From the NCBI GenBank assembly GCA_051954695.1, contig JBQCHL010000006.1:1-64000 (forward strand): DNA of 64,000 nt, in the 5' to 3' direction. Shown here piece by piece: positions 33,263-42,648 of the stretch (the stretch's first letter is position 1; every line of letters starts with the position of its first letter). Source of the stretch: Terrimonas_A sp051954695 (GTDB lineage Bacteria; Bacteroidota; Bacteroidia; Chitinophagales; Chitinophagaceae). The notes below the pieces were generated by a model. It did not search any database. It saw nothing but the letters and a program-made list of their open reading frames with translations, and was not told where the DNA came from. A program made the position numbers and the translations under genes.

Positions 33263-35032
33263 TTATTTTAATGGGATTAGAAAAACACCGGAATAAATAT
33301 AGTCTTCCGGGGTGATCCATAAAGGCTTCCAGTAAAAAACAGAGGTTTCCCTTTTGGGAAGCTTATCCTCATCCCTGTAAGCCAGGTTAATACGAAAGCT
33401 ATTGTCTGCTTTTTTTATGAATGATAAAGGTAGAGTGCATTGCACCTGGAAAACATTTCCCGATATTGATGATACGGCTTTGATCTCCCCGCTGTATTTA
33501 TCTGTTTTATTAGCCAGTGTCTCTGCCCTTACGGGGATCACCAGGTTATGTTGCTTTGCATTTTTATCTTCATAATAAAACAGGATCGCGTCTCCGTTGT
33601 CAGTGTTACCGGGAATCCACTGATTATCCCTCACCTCTATATTTACATAACAATTTGTTCCATCGCTCGAAACCTGGAAACGGGTCTCGCTGTCGTCCTT
33701 TCCCGTCCAGTACCAAGGCCCCTTGATCAATTCCGGGCGATCCAGGTAAATCACATCTTTACCTCCCTTCATGTTAACTGAAGCATCTGAAGAAGAGCGG
33801 ACTTTTGCAGCAGGACGTTTCCAGCTTAACAGCATTTCCTTTTGAAAAGGAATACTATAATTATAACCATTCAGAAGGTACGCACCTGTAAGTTCAACCG
33901 GTAATTGATACACCGAATCCAATCTGATACCATTGCTTTTACCATTTTTCAAAATAACAGTGATTGTATCATTGGTTCCGGGCTTTACTAAACGGTCAAT
34001 TTCCTTAGGAATCCATTCAATACCATTTTGAGATGCTAAGCTACCGGTTACTTTTAAAGGAATATTCAGCTCATTGCGCAAAACCAGCTTACCTGAGAGC
34101 TGTGGCATATACACTGAATCTGAAACCACTGGCAATGGCTTGAGCCAGGTGCCATTGATCAGGCATTGTGTAACAGTATTGCTTGTGTCATTAACAATGT
34201 CTTCTTTAATGATCCCATCAAGTTTGAGATTGACGATCACAGGATCCTTTTTAGTCAGAGAAACAAGAGTGATATGATCATACTCGCCATATTTTTCTCC
34301 ACGCAGATCGCTGCCGCCTCCGGTAGAACCCAATACAAAATGCTTTTTCCCGTTTTTAATGGAAGAAAGGTAGGTGTGATGGTGGCCAGAGAATAAAGTG
34401 TATTGACGTCCTTCCAATAACGATTCTATCTGTTCATACCCCTCTTGCTTTTGCCCCTTCCCTTGCCATACAGGCCGGTGCATAAAAAGGAAAGTCCATC
34501 TCACATTCTTGTTTTCCTCAATTGCTTTTTTGAAATAAGCGACCTGTTCCTTTTTGATGCCGCCGGAGCCTCCATCTTCAGTATTCACACACAGAAATAA
34601 TGCGTTCTTATATACAAAGTGGTAATAAGGTTGCCCGAGACGTCTCCTCCATTCTTTTTCCATGACCTCATTGCTTATATCATGATTTCCCGGAACATAA
34701 AAGAACGGCATTTGCAGTGGTGCAATATCCTGGTCAAATTCGTTCCATTGACGGTTTATCTCAACACTGTCATACGATTTTCCATCAATAAGATCCCCAA
34801 CAGAAATAACAAACTGAGGTTGCAGCAGATTTAGTTTGACAACAGCATCCTCAAAAATCCCTGGCCGCCTTCCTCCCCACAGATCTGTTATGATCGCAAA
34901 GTGAAGATCCGATGTGTCATCATTCCAGGACACATTGGTAACAGGAAGACGTTGCTGGGTCAATCCTTTTTGAAAAAGGAAGGTGTTGAAGAATATTAAG
35001 AGGAATGTATAAAATAATCTGAACCTGGTCAC
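33263..35032 (-). CDS. metallophosphoesterase with C-terminal carbohydrate-binding-like domain
   Basis: A 589-residue exported protein (signal about 7-25) that starts at GTG 35032. The N-terminal 260 residues are a calcineurin-like phosphoesterase: ISVGDLIDG, FYVPGNHDISN, FLFMHRPVW and FSGHHHTYL are present, but the first metal motif, normally D-x-H, reads ITDLWGGRRPG with Trp in place of His. The middle is a beta linker, and the C-terminal 170 residues resemble the CBM9/DOMON-like sugar-binding domain (DRPELIKGPWYWTGKDDSE, NIEVRDNQW, GDAILFYYED). It likely acts on a phosphorylated glycan. It lies 83 bp after susD, with a hairpin in the gap. Confidence 0.85.
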   Translation of the reverse strand: MTRFRLFYTFLLIFFNTFLFQKGLTQQRLPVTNVSWNDDTSDLHFAIITDLWGGRRPGIFEDAVVKLNLLQPQFVISVGDLIDGKSYDSVEINRQWNEFDQDIAPLQMPFFYVPGNHDISNEVMEKEWRRRLGQPYYHFVYKNALFLCVNTEDGGSGGIKKEQVAYFKKAIEENKNVRWTFLFMHRPVWQGKGQKQEGYEQIESLLEGRQYTLFSGHHHTYLSSIKNGKKHFVLGSTGGGSDLRGEKYGEYDHITLVSLTKKDPVIVNLKLDGIIKEDIVNDTSNTVTQCLINGTWLKPLPVVSDSVYMPQLSGKLVLRNELNIPLKVTGSLASQNGIEWIPKEIDRLVKPGTNDTITVILKNGKSNGIRLDSVYQLPVELTGAYLLNGYNYSIPFQKEMLLSWKRPAAKVRSSSDASVNMKGGKDVIYLDRPELIKGPWYWTGKDDSETRFQVSSDGTNCYVNIEVRDNQWIPGNTDNGDAILFYYEDKNAKQHNLVIPVRAETLANKTDKYSGEIKAVSSISGNVFQVQCTLPLSFIKKADNSFRINLAYRDEDKLPKRETSVFYWKPLWITPEDYIYSGVFLIPLK

Positions 35033-35068
35033 TTGATAAGTCTTTAGAGTTGATTACTGAAAAAGGAA

Positions 35069-35098
35069 TAGTCCATGCAGTAAGAACCGCATGGACTA
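35069..35098 (-). terminator. hairpin between susD and the phosphoesterase gene
   Basis: A perfect 10-bp stem TAGTCCATGC / GCATGGACTA with a 10-nt loop. On the reverse strand it is followed by TTCCTTTTT, an imperfect U-tract. It may attenuate transcription after the SusCD pair or protect the upstream mRNA end, giving more SusCD than downstream enzymes. Confidence 0.65.
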
Positions 35099-35115
35099 CC
35101 CCGTTGATAATCTTG

Positions 35116-36639
35116 TTATGGTTTATCCCACCAAACGCGGGTGCTTGTCAGATCAGTGCCCTGCCGGGAAACAGCTTCATTTATATTTCCGGGGTTTGAG
35201 GCATACTCATCACGTGGATAGTAAAGCCTTCTGGGAAGCTCAGCACCTAAGTTGCTGCTCAGGGTACGGTCAAGCCCACTGTAAGTGTCAGGATAACCGC
35301 TTCTGCGCATGTTAGCCCATGCTTCGTAATAGTTAGGGAAGGTTTCAATCCAGTATTGCGTATTGATCTGCTTCAGGGCATTTGCCGGATCATAAGGATT
35401 GGCAGCAAGGTATGCATCCTGCTGAGCAGTAGTGATAACACCACCGGGATTCCAACCATCATTTCCAAAAATAGCCAACTGGGTCATCGCAGCTTTTACG
35501 CCATTTTCATAATATGCTTTGGCATCTCCTGTTACAATATTTCTTACCGCCAGTTCTGCCAATTGGAACTGGACCTGCGCATAACTTAAATGGATAAAGG
35601 GTGCAGCATATCTTCCAAAGGTCCTGATATTAGCTACAGAAGCACTGTCTCTGGGCACAGTTTGCGCAAACTGGTCCCTTCCTCTTTGCACGGCTGGATC
35701 ATGGTTTCCTTCCTGGTAAGAAGACAAGGGAAGTTTCGCCCTCATGCAATACACAGAAGTGCGTGGATCATTGCGGAGTTTTAATGAATCAACAAAGGGC
35801 TGAGCAAACCTGTATGTGGTTATATAGCTTGAGCTGATCCAGGTATGTGCCGTTCCATTAGAAGTAGTACCGGTTCCGGAGATCTGGGTAGTGTAATTAA
35901 CAACAAAGTTATCGCTATTGCTTGTCATCAGTCCCCCGGCAATAGCCTGCTCTGCATATTTCTTTGAGTTGGCTGGATCCACTTTTACGATCCTCAATGC
36001 TAGACGCAACATAAGGCTATTGGCAAACTTTTTCCATTTCGCAATATCTCCATTGTAAACGATATCTGCAGAACCGGGATTGGTCTTGGTGGGGTTAAAA
36101 CCTGCAATAGCTTCTGTCAATTCCTTAAACATATCTTCATAGATCTTCTGCTGGGGATCATATTTAGGAGTTGTTATACCATCAGAATAGCCTTTGATCG
36201 CTTCGAAATAAGGGATATCTCCATAGCTGTCTGTCAGCGAATGAAAAAGATAAACTCTTAAAATACGGCCGATGCTGAGGTAATTGACCCTGGAAGGATC
36301 ATCCTGGCAGCGCTCAATCAGGTCAACAATATTCTTGAGAGGGTTCCTGTAAATCCAAACCCAATGCTCGGACATTTCAGTTGATTTATAAGCCGTAATA
36401 GATGGAAAGGATACATTGGTATTTACCTGGCTTGCATAAGCCGCCGCATAATAAGTCTGCGTGTAATAGTTCTTGTCAACCATAGTGAGCTGAACATAAG
36501 GAAGCAGAAAGTCAAGTGTGGGTGTTGATACAAAGTCGACACTTGTATTCAGATCCTTAAAGCCTTTGTCGCAGGAGGAGAAAATTCCCGACACTGCTAC
36601 AAGCACGATCAGCATGTATTTTTGAAATCTTTTTTTCAT
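35116..36639 (-). CDS. SusD/RagB-family nutrient-binding outer membrane lipoprotein
   Basis: A 507-residue surface lipoprotein. The signal ends in GIFSSC (lipobox, Cys about residue 23). The helical TPR-like fold of SusD_2-type proteins is seen with WVWIYRNPLKNIVDLIERC, RILRVYLFHSLTDSYGDIPYFEA, FANSLMLRLALRIVKVD and IETFPNYYEAWANMRRSGYPD. It closes the lid of its SusC partner and captures the glycan before TonB-driven import. It follows susC by 38 bp, the usual order. The subclass is the one often paired with SusC proteins for peptide or smaller oligosaccharide ligands as well as glycans, so the ligand is open. Confidence 0.94.
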   Translation of the reverse strand: MKKRFQKYMLIVLVAVSGIFSSCDKGFKDLNTSVDFVSTPTLDFLLPYVQLTMVDKNYYTQTYYAAAYASQVNTNVSFPSITAYKSTEMSEHWVWIYRNPLKNIVDLIERCQDDPSRVNYLSIGRILRVYLFHSLTDSYGDIPYFEAIKGYSDGITTPKYDPQQKIYEDMFKELTEAIAGFNPTKTNPGSADIVYNGDIAKWKKFANSLMLRLALRIVKVDPANSKKYAEQAIAGGLMTSNSDNFVVNYTTQISGTGTTSNGTAHTWISSSYITTYRFAQPFVDSLKLRNDPRTSVYCMRAKLPLSSYQEGNHDPAVQRGRDQFAQTVPRDSASVANIRTFGRYAAPFIHLSYAQVQFQLAELAVRNIVTGDAKAYYENGVKAAMTQLAIFGNDGWNPGGVITTAQQDAYLAANPYDPANALKQINTQYWIETFPNYYEAWANMRRSGYPDTYSGLDRTLSSNLGAELPRRLYYPRDEYASNPGNINEAVSRQGTDLTSTRVWWDKP

Positions 36640-36677
36640 GATCTTCTATTTAAAATAAGGTGATAGAATCGGACGAT

Positions 36678-39600
36678 CTATTTAATGGTGAATTTTATTG
36701 TAAGACCATAGTTCCGGGTAGCAGGATAGCCCATTCTCTCAATACCCTGCTGGTTATTAGCAGCAATATTGCTTTCCGGATCAACATTCTCCAGGTTCTT
36801 ATCCTTATAAATGGTCCAGAGGTTTCTTGCCACAAGTGATACAGAGGCATTGGCAAAACCGATCTTATCCAGTATACGGTTTGTGAACCTGTAGCGCAGG
36901 GCAACCTCACGCAGTTTTACAAAGCTGGCATCATAGATGAATTGTTCAGAAATATTTCCGATCTGGTTATAATAAGAGCTCAGGTTATCAGGCATCACCA
37001 TCACCGCATTCTTTGCGCCAGTCTGGTCCAATCCTTCTGCAATAAATCCTTCTTCCCTTCCAAACAAGGTAGCCATATGCTTTCCGTTCTTATATGCGGT
37101 AGCATTGGTTTCTGAATAGATATCGGCACCGAATTTTGCATCAACAAACAGGTACAATGAGAGATTTTTGTAATTGAAAGTGTTGCTGAAGCCAAACATT
37201 TTGTCGTAGGTACTATTACCTAAATACTTTGCTGTAGAGTTTACCACCGGGAAACCTCTGCTATCGTATATCTTTTGACCACTTGCAGAATCAATGGTAT
37301 AGCTGAATCCATAGATACCACCATATCTTTCTCCCTCAGTCAGACGCACAAAAGCATTTCCGCTTTTTGATGTCGCCAGTACAATGGGAACACCCATTAC
37401 TCCATCACCCAGGGCAACAACTTTGTTGTTGTTCTTAGTAAACGTAGCAGTTATATCCCAACTGAAATTCTTTGTTTTCACAGGAGTGCCCCTTACGAGT
37501 AATTCCACACCGCTATTCTCCATTTTACCAACATTAAGTACAGCTGTACTGTAACCTGTAGCACTTGATACACCTGTTCTAACAATATCATCTTTTATCT
37601 GACGGCTGTAATAACTCGCTTCGAAACCAATCCTGTTTTGCAGGAAATCCATTTCCAATCCCAGTTCATAGTCGGTAGACAGAAGCGGTTTCAATTTCTT
37701 ATTAGGAATATTGCTTGTACCGATCAATTGAAGAGGAAGTGTATTGTTGTACGTAAACGCATCGAGTGAGTAGCTAAGATCAAGCTGATAAGGATCAGTG
37801 TCTCCGCTCACCTGTGCAGTAGAAGCTCTGAATTTAGCAAAGGAAATGGCTGCAGGTAACCTGAATGCATCTGAGAATACAAATGATACCGATGCTGCAG
37901 GATAGAATAAGTTGTTATTATCAAGAGGCAGTGTGGAGAACCAGTCGTTTCTTCCGGTCAAAGTCAGATACAGGAATTTGTTGTAGGACAATTCAAGGCT
38001 ACCAAAAACTGAATTGGTCCTTCTCCTGCTTTCGCTGGTTGACGGCAGTTTGGTTTTTAGGTTATTGAAAGTATAAACATCAGGAACGATAAATGTATTT
38101 CCTGATTCGATCAGTTGAGAAGATGCTCGGGAGCTGATATTCCCACCCACGAATCCATTAACGCCAAACTTACCTTTAAGGCCGGGATTTATACCAACCA
38201 GCACCTCATATTCGTTTGCTGAACTCTCAACGGCACGTTGGTTGAATATTCCGCCGATATTGCTTGGTGAATTGTAAGGGAAGCTTGAAGAAGCGTTTCC
38301 GTCAGGGATATATTGCAATCTCTTGGATAAATAATAGTCACGGGTGATCCGTCCCCTTACATACAGCCAATTGGTTATTTCATATTTAAGCGTTGCTGAA
38401 GCCATAAGCCTGTTCTTCGAATCCATTTCCTTTTCTTTATTGACTATATAATAAGGATTGGATACGCCTTGTGTGTAAAGAAGTTCACGGCCCAGTGAAT
38501 CATAGCCGGGTTTCAGGCTTTCAAGGCTGATTGTATTAGGAAGATATAATAGCGAATACAGGGAGTTGTCGTGATTTCCTCCGATGTAAGGTCTGTTGTT
38601 GGCCTTATCGAAAGTATAGTTGATCACAAGATCCACATCCATTTTACCAAATTTGGAATGTGTTTTTGTGTTAACGCTGGTACGGGCATATTTTGAGTTG
38701 GGAACAATATCCGTATTTCTTAAATCAGATACTGATATCCTGTAATCATGGTTGGCATTGCTGCCATACAATGATACAGTGTTGGTGATAGTACTACCTG
38801 TTCTGAAAAAGCTTTTATAAATATCTTTTACAGGGCTAAAGGGTCTTACCACGCCATCAAACTGGGGAGCAAGCGAACCGTCCATAATATGTCCCCAGCT
38901 ATCAGATCCCCTGGCATTATCAGCGCTTGTCGGCAGTTCGCGACCATTCAACTGGTTAATTGAACTTTGACCATATACATTCTGGAAATTAGACAGGTCA
39001 TAAAGTTTGTCGAACAACAGAGAGCTGCTGAAATCCACACTTGTTTTCCCTCCTGCAGATCTGCCGCTTTTGGTTGTTACAAGGATAACTCCATTAGATG
39101 CTCTTGATCCATACAGCGCAGCAGCAGCATTACCTTTCAATACGCTGATGCTTTCGATATCATCGGGGTTAACGCCGGTAAGGCCATCACCATAGTCATA
39201 TCCTCCTTCTGGTGTGTTGCTGGCCAACCCGCCGAGAGAGCTTGAATTGATAGGAACACCGTCAATGACCCACAAGGGATTGTTGTCGCCGGTTAAAGAG
39301 GTAGCACCGCGGATAACAACTCTTTTTGAACCGGCCACTCCATTGGCAATATTCCCTACATCAACACCGGCAATTTTACCAGACAGTGCGTTAACAAGGT
39401 TGGGAGTTTGTACTGTGTTAACCCTGCTGCCATCAAGCTGAGCGACGGAGTAGCCCAGGCTCCTGGGGTTCTTTTTAATGTTCAGGGCAGTTACAACAAC
39501 TCCTTCCATTTCTTTACCTGCAACAACCATTTGAACATTCAGTTGGCTGTTGTGGGCAACAAGCTCCTGTGGGGCCATGCCGACGAATGTAAAAACAAGC

Positions 39601-39827
39601 GTCGGTCGTTGGTTGCCAGCAGTAATGGAGTAAGCACCTTTTGCATCAGTGCTTGTGCTGGTTGAGGTACCCTTTACATTTACGTTAACTCCGGAAAGTG
39701 GAGCGCCTGCCGCATCGGTAACAACACCGGAAATTGTTATTGGGCGGGACTGCGCGCTGCTGGAAAATGTCCATAAAGTAGTGAACAGAATCACGAGCAT
39801 TTTCAATGAAGTAGTCGCTAATCTCAT
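36678..39827 (-). CDS. SusC/RagA-family TonB-linked outer membrane receptor
   Basis: A 1049-residue outer membrane importer. Order: signal peptide (about 1-26, LVILFTTLWTFSSSAQ), carboxypeptidase-D-like domain (ITISGVVTDAAGAPLSGVNV, about 30-115), plug (NALSGKIAGVDVGNIANG; RGATSLTGDNNPLWVIDGVP; DIESISVLKGNAAAALYGSR), and a 22-strand barrel that ends YGLTIKFTIK with the terminal aromatic/Lys expected for BAM recognition. No STN domain precedes it, so control by a FecR/ECF pair is not expected. A longer frame to 39875 lacks a signal-like start; ATG 39827 is chosen. It is first in its operon, 68 bp downstream of the shared 19-bp motif. Confidence 0.95.
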   Translation of the reverse strand: MRLATTSLKMLVILFTTLWTFSSSAQSRPITISGVVTDAAGAPLSGVNVNVKGTSTSTSTDAKGAYSITAGNQRPTLVFTFVGMAPQELVAHNSQLNVQMVVAGKEMEGVVVTALNIKKNPRSLGYSVAQLDGSRVNTVQTPNLVNALSGKIAGVDVGNIANGVAGSKRVVIRGATSLTGDNNPLWVIDGVPINSSSLGGLASNTPEGGYDYGDGLTGVNPDDIESISVLKGNAAAALYGSRASNGVILVTTKSGRSAGGKTSVDFSSSLLFDKLYDLSNFQNVYGQSSINQLNGRELPTSADNARGSDSWGHIMDGSLAPQFDGVVRPFSPVKDIYKSFFRTGSTITNTVSLYGSNANHDYRISVSDLRNTDIVPNSKYARTSVNTKTHSKFGKMDVDLVINYTFDKANNRPYIGGNHDNSLYSLLYLPNTISLESLKPGYDSLGRELLYTQGVSNPYYIVNKEKEMDSKNRLMASATLKYEITNWLYVRGRITRDYYLSKRLQYIPDGNASSSFPYNSPSNIGGIFNQRAVESSANEYEVLVGINPGLKGKFGVNGFVGGNISSRASSQLIESGNTFIVPDVYTFNNLKTKLPSTSESRRRTNSVFGSLELSYNKFLYLTLTGRNDWFSTLPLDNNNLFYPAASVSFVFSDAFRLPAAISFAKFRASTAQVSGDTDPYQLDLSYSLDAFTYNNTLPLQLIGTSNIPNKKLKPLLSTDYELGLEMDFLQNRIGFEASYYSRQIKDDIVRTGVSSATGYSTAVLNVGKMENSGVELLVRGTPVKTKNFSWDITATFTKNNNKVVALGDGVMGVPIVLATSKSGNAFVRLTEGERYGGIYGFSYTIDSASGQKIYDSRGFPVVNSTAKYLGNSTYDKMFGFSNTFNYKNLSLYLFVDAKFGADIYSETNATAYKNGKHMATLFGREEGFIAEGLDQTGAKNAVMVMPDNLSSYYNQIGNISEQFIYDASFVKLREVALRYRFTNRILDKIGFANASVSLVARNLWTIYKDKNLENVDPESNIAANNQQGIERMGYPATRNYGLTIKFTIK

Positions 39828-40194
39828 TAGTAGATCAATTTTGTTGAATAAATGTAGAGTTACCCTTAGCGTCAAATATCTGCTTATTCGTCGATTTTGT
39901 ATACTTTTTTAACGATGATGTACCTTAATTGAGATCAATAATTAAAAAATTTCAAACTAAAATTGCTGAATTATTAATTGAATGTTACGATAGTATTAAG
40001 AGGACAGATGTTGGAGGTTGCTGAAATTTCAATAAACTGATCAGGGCTAACTTTATTAGTAGATTATTGTTTGTTCTATTTTTAAAGAACATTACAAGCA
40101 CTTACCGTACCCATTTAATCCTTTTTTCCCGGCATTTAATTCTATTCCATTCGGTCTTTTCCTTTTTATAGTCAATCTTGTACAAAATCCGGAG
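39828..40194. other. divergent intergenic region, susC / beta-barrel gene
   Basis: A 367-bp AT-rich gap. It contains the third copy of the shared 19-bp motif (39895-39913) toward susC. Toward the forward gene a GGAG lies directly before its ATG. No open reading frame or RNA is supported in the remaining 250 bp. Confidence 0.6.
39895..39913 (-). promoter_or_regulatory. shared 19-bp motif, susC operon copy
   Basis: The forward strand reads TTTTGTATACTTTTTTAAC, equal to the 14262-14280 copy at 17 of 19 positions; both are followed within two bases by ACG or AAT. It lies 68 bp upstream of the susC start. The constant distance in three operons argues for a real control site. Confidence 0.72.
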
Positions 40195-42588
40195 ATGTTA
40201 TATAAACGATCGGCGCTTATCATTCTTTTTATTATCAGCATAACCCTACAGCTTAATGCTCAAAGCCGACAGGTCATTATCCGGTTCAGGTTTGAAAACG
40301 GGCAACCAGCAGAAAAAGCCAGTGTACTACTGAAACCATTAACACGAGGCGGGGTTGCCAATGCCTTCCTTACCAGCGGGCAGGGTATTATAATACTGGC
40401 TACAGACAATATCCTGTATAGCCTGTCTGCCGCATTCACCGGGATGGAACCTATTAACGATACCCTTCTTGCAGATGGGAAAAAAGATACGATCTACTAT
40501 ACCTTCCGGCAACATTTCACTGAGCTGACAGCCGTGCAGATAAGCAGCCGTAAAAAAATACTGGAAGTGAAGGATGACAGGTTCATTTATAATGTGGGTG
40601 CCGACAGTTCGGCCCGTTCCAGGTCCATATCACAGGTGCTGAGCAACCTGCCTTTTGTAACAGTCGACGGCTCAGGGAATGTACAGGTAGCAGGACAAAC
40701 CACTTATAAAGTATTGCTCAACGGCAAGGAAACGGCCTTGTTCGTGACCAGTGTTGCCCAGGCGCTTCGCAGCTTTCCCGCTGAAATCGTTTCCCGCATT
40801 GAGCTCATTACAGCACCTGGCGCCCGTTATGATGCAGAAGGAATAACCGCCATCATTAATATTATTACCAAAAAATTCGCCGGTTATAAAGGTTTCAATT
40901 ATTCCTATCTCAGTGATCGCTCTCATTATAGCGATGGGCTTACCCTCACCGGGCGAACAGGGAAGCTGGGAATCACCGTTAATGGAAATATTGATGGGAC
41001 TTTTAAGTCATTGAAGGGATATACGACCACCCTCACAAAGCCTTTGCAAACATCAGCCTACGAAGAAAGGATAGTGGGTGGAGAAAATACCAATAAAAGA
41101 ACATCACTCACTGGTACGATGGAGCTGAGCTATGAGATAGACAGTCTCCATTCCCTGATCGGTTATGCAACCGCAGGTAAGAATACGACTGACGACGGGT
41201 TGCAACAGGATGTGAATACACGGCTATCTGCCAGCGACAATGAACAGGGATTTATTATAATGAACAGTACGGATAAGTCACCCAGCCTGACAGCAGGGCT
41301 GGATTATACACAAAAATCAAAAAAGAACCCTGCAAAGGAATTATCATTCCGTTTCAACTGGAATGGCACCCGTAATACCATCAATAATACCACAGCTCAG
41401 GAATATGATGCGTTCAATAAATGGATGATCAATCATTCAGTGGCAAGAAATGATGAATATACTTTTCAGCTGGACGCCATACCTGTAGCACTTCAAAAAT
41501 TTACGCTGGAAGCAGGTGCCAAAACTATTCTCCGCCGCGCATCGACCGATTATACAAGCCTGTTCACTTTTGATAAGAACAGTGAATATGCAAAAGATGC
41601 AAACAACAGCAACAGTTTTAACTACCGGCAGCAAGTGTATGCAGCTTATTCTTCTATGTCTGCCAAAATAAAAAACAATAACCTGAGGGCAGGTGTTCGG
41701 CTGGAGCAAACGAATATTAAAGGAGTTTTCAGCAACCTGCCTGATCCGGTAAATGATGATTACCTGTCTGTGATCCCTAACCTGTACTGGAGCCTGAAAA
41801 TAAACCAAACCTCCACTGCTTCCTTATCTTACAATCTTAACCTGCTCCGTCCTTATATCACCAATCTCAATCCTTATGTAAACAATACGGATTCTTTCAA
41901 TATCAGTTATGGTAATCCCGGACTGGGCCCGCAGCAGATCCATAAAGTTGTTGCACAATTCCGTTATAATACGGAGAAAATGTTTGTTTCAACAACATTG
42001 ACAGGTAGCTGGAGCAACGACAGGATCCTGTCTTATCGCTTGTTTGAAGCATCAACCGGTATTACCACCACCACGTTTGGTAATGTAGGTAAGGAGCAAA
42101 TGATCTCTTTCGGAGCCAGTATCCGGAATCAATTCAGCAAGACATTTTCGCTGGGCCTCTGGGGCGATATCCGTTATGTGGATGTACGCAACCGCTTCCA
42201 AAAAAGCCAGCACAATCACGGCTATTCAGGAGTTGGTGGCGCCTATTTCAACTGGGAGTTCAGCAAAGGCATCTATTTGAGTGGCAGCGGTGGCGCTAAT
42301 ATAAGCGATGTAAACCTGCTGGGCCGCAGAAGTCCTTATTATTTTTACCAGATCAATTCCGGCTTTGACATTATAAAAAACAAACTTTATGTTACCATCA
42401 ACTGGAATAATGTACATGCGAGCTATTTCACTCAGCATACCACGTTTGCTGACGATGCGGTAAGCAGTGTGACCACTACAAAGAGAGTGTACAGAGTAAT
42501 CTTTTTAGGAATTCAATATACCTTTGGCAAGCTCCGTCAGGAAGTAGCAAGGAAAAAAGGCGTGGTAAATGACGATATCCTCCGGTAG
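40195..42588 (+). CDS. outer membrane beta-barrel (TonB-receptor-like) protein
   Basis: A 797-residue outer membrane protein (signal about 1-22, ITLQLNAQ). After a short beta domain (about 25-105) it has a plug-like region, SISQVLSNLPFVTVDGSGNV and YKVLLNGKETALFV followed by IVSRIELITAPGARYDAEG, then a long barrel of the OMP_b-brl_3/TonB-receptor type up to about residue 785, ending in a short basic tail. Family members import unknown ligands or act as sensors. The LytS-type kinase gene begins 60 bp downstream and is probably in the same operon, so the barrel may be regulated by, or report to, that system (inference). It is divergent from susC. Confidence 0.88.
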   Translation: MLYKRSALIILFIISITLQLNAQSRQVIIRFRFENGQPAEKASVLLKPLTRGGVANAFLTSGQGIIILATDNILYSLSAAFTGMEPINDTLLADGKKDTIYYTFRQHFTELTAVQISSRKKILEVKDDRFIYNVGADSSARSRSISQVLSNLPFVTVDGSGNVQVAGQTTYKVLLNGKETALFVTSVAQALRSFPAEIVSRIELITAPGARYDAEGITAIINIITKKFAGYKGFNYSYLSDRSHYSDGLTLTGRTGKLGITVNGNIDGTFKSLKGYTTTLTKPLQTSAYEERIVGGENTNKRTSLTGTMELSYEIDSLHSLIGYATAGKNTTDDGLQQDVNTRLSASDNEQGFIIMNSTDKSPSLTAGLDYTQKSKKNPAKELSFRFNWNGTRNTINNTTAQEYDAFNKWMINHSVARNDEYTFQLDAIPVALQKFTLEAGAKTILRRASTDYTSLFTFDKNSEYAKDANNSNSFNYRQQVYAAYSSMSAKIKNNNLRAGVRLEQTNIKGVFSNLPDPVNDDYLSVIPNLYWSLKINQTSTASLSYNLNLLRPYITNLNPYVNNTDSFNISYGNPGLGPQQIHKVVAQFRYNTEKMFVSTTLTGSWSNDRILSYRLFEASTGITTTTFGNVGKEQMISFGASIRNQFSKTFSLGLWGDIRYVDVRNRFQKSQHNHGYSGVGGAYFNWEFSKGIYLSGSGGANISDVNLLGRRSPYYFYQINSGFDIIKNKLYVTINWNNVHASYFTQHTTFADDAVSSVTTTKRVYRVIFLGIQYTFGKLRQEVARKKGVVNDDILR

Positions 42589-42648
42589 GAAAACAATGTA
42601 TGGGAGGAAGCATCAGCTCCTTTTATTATATAAGCCATTAATCCGATA

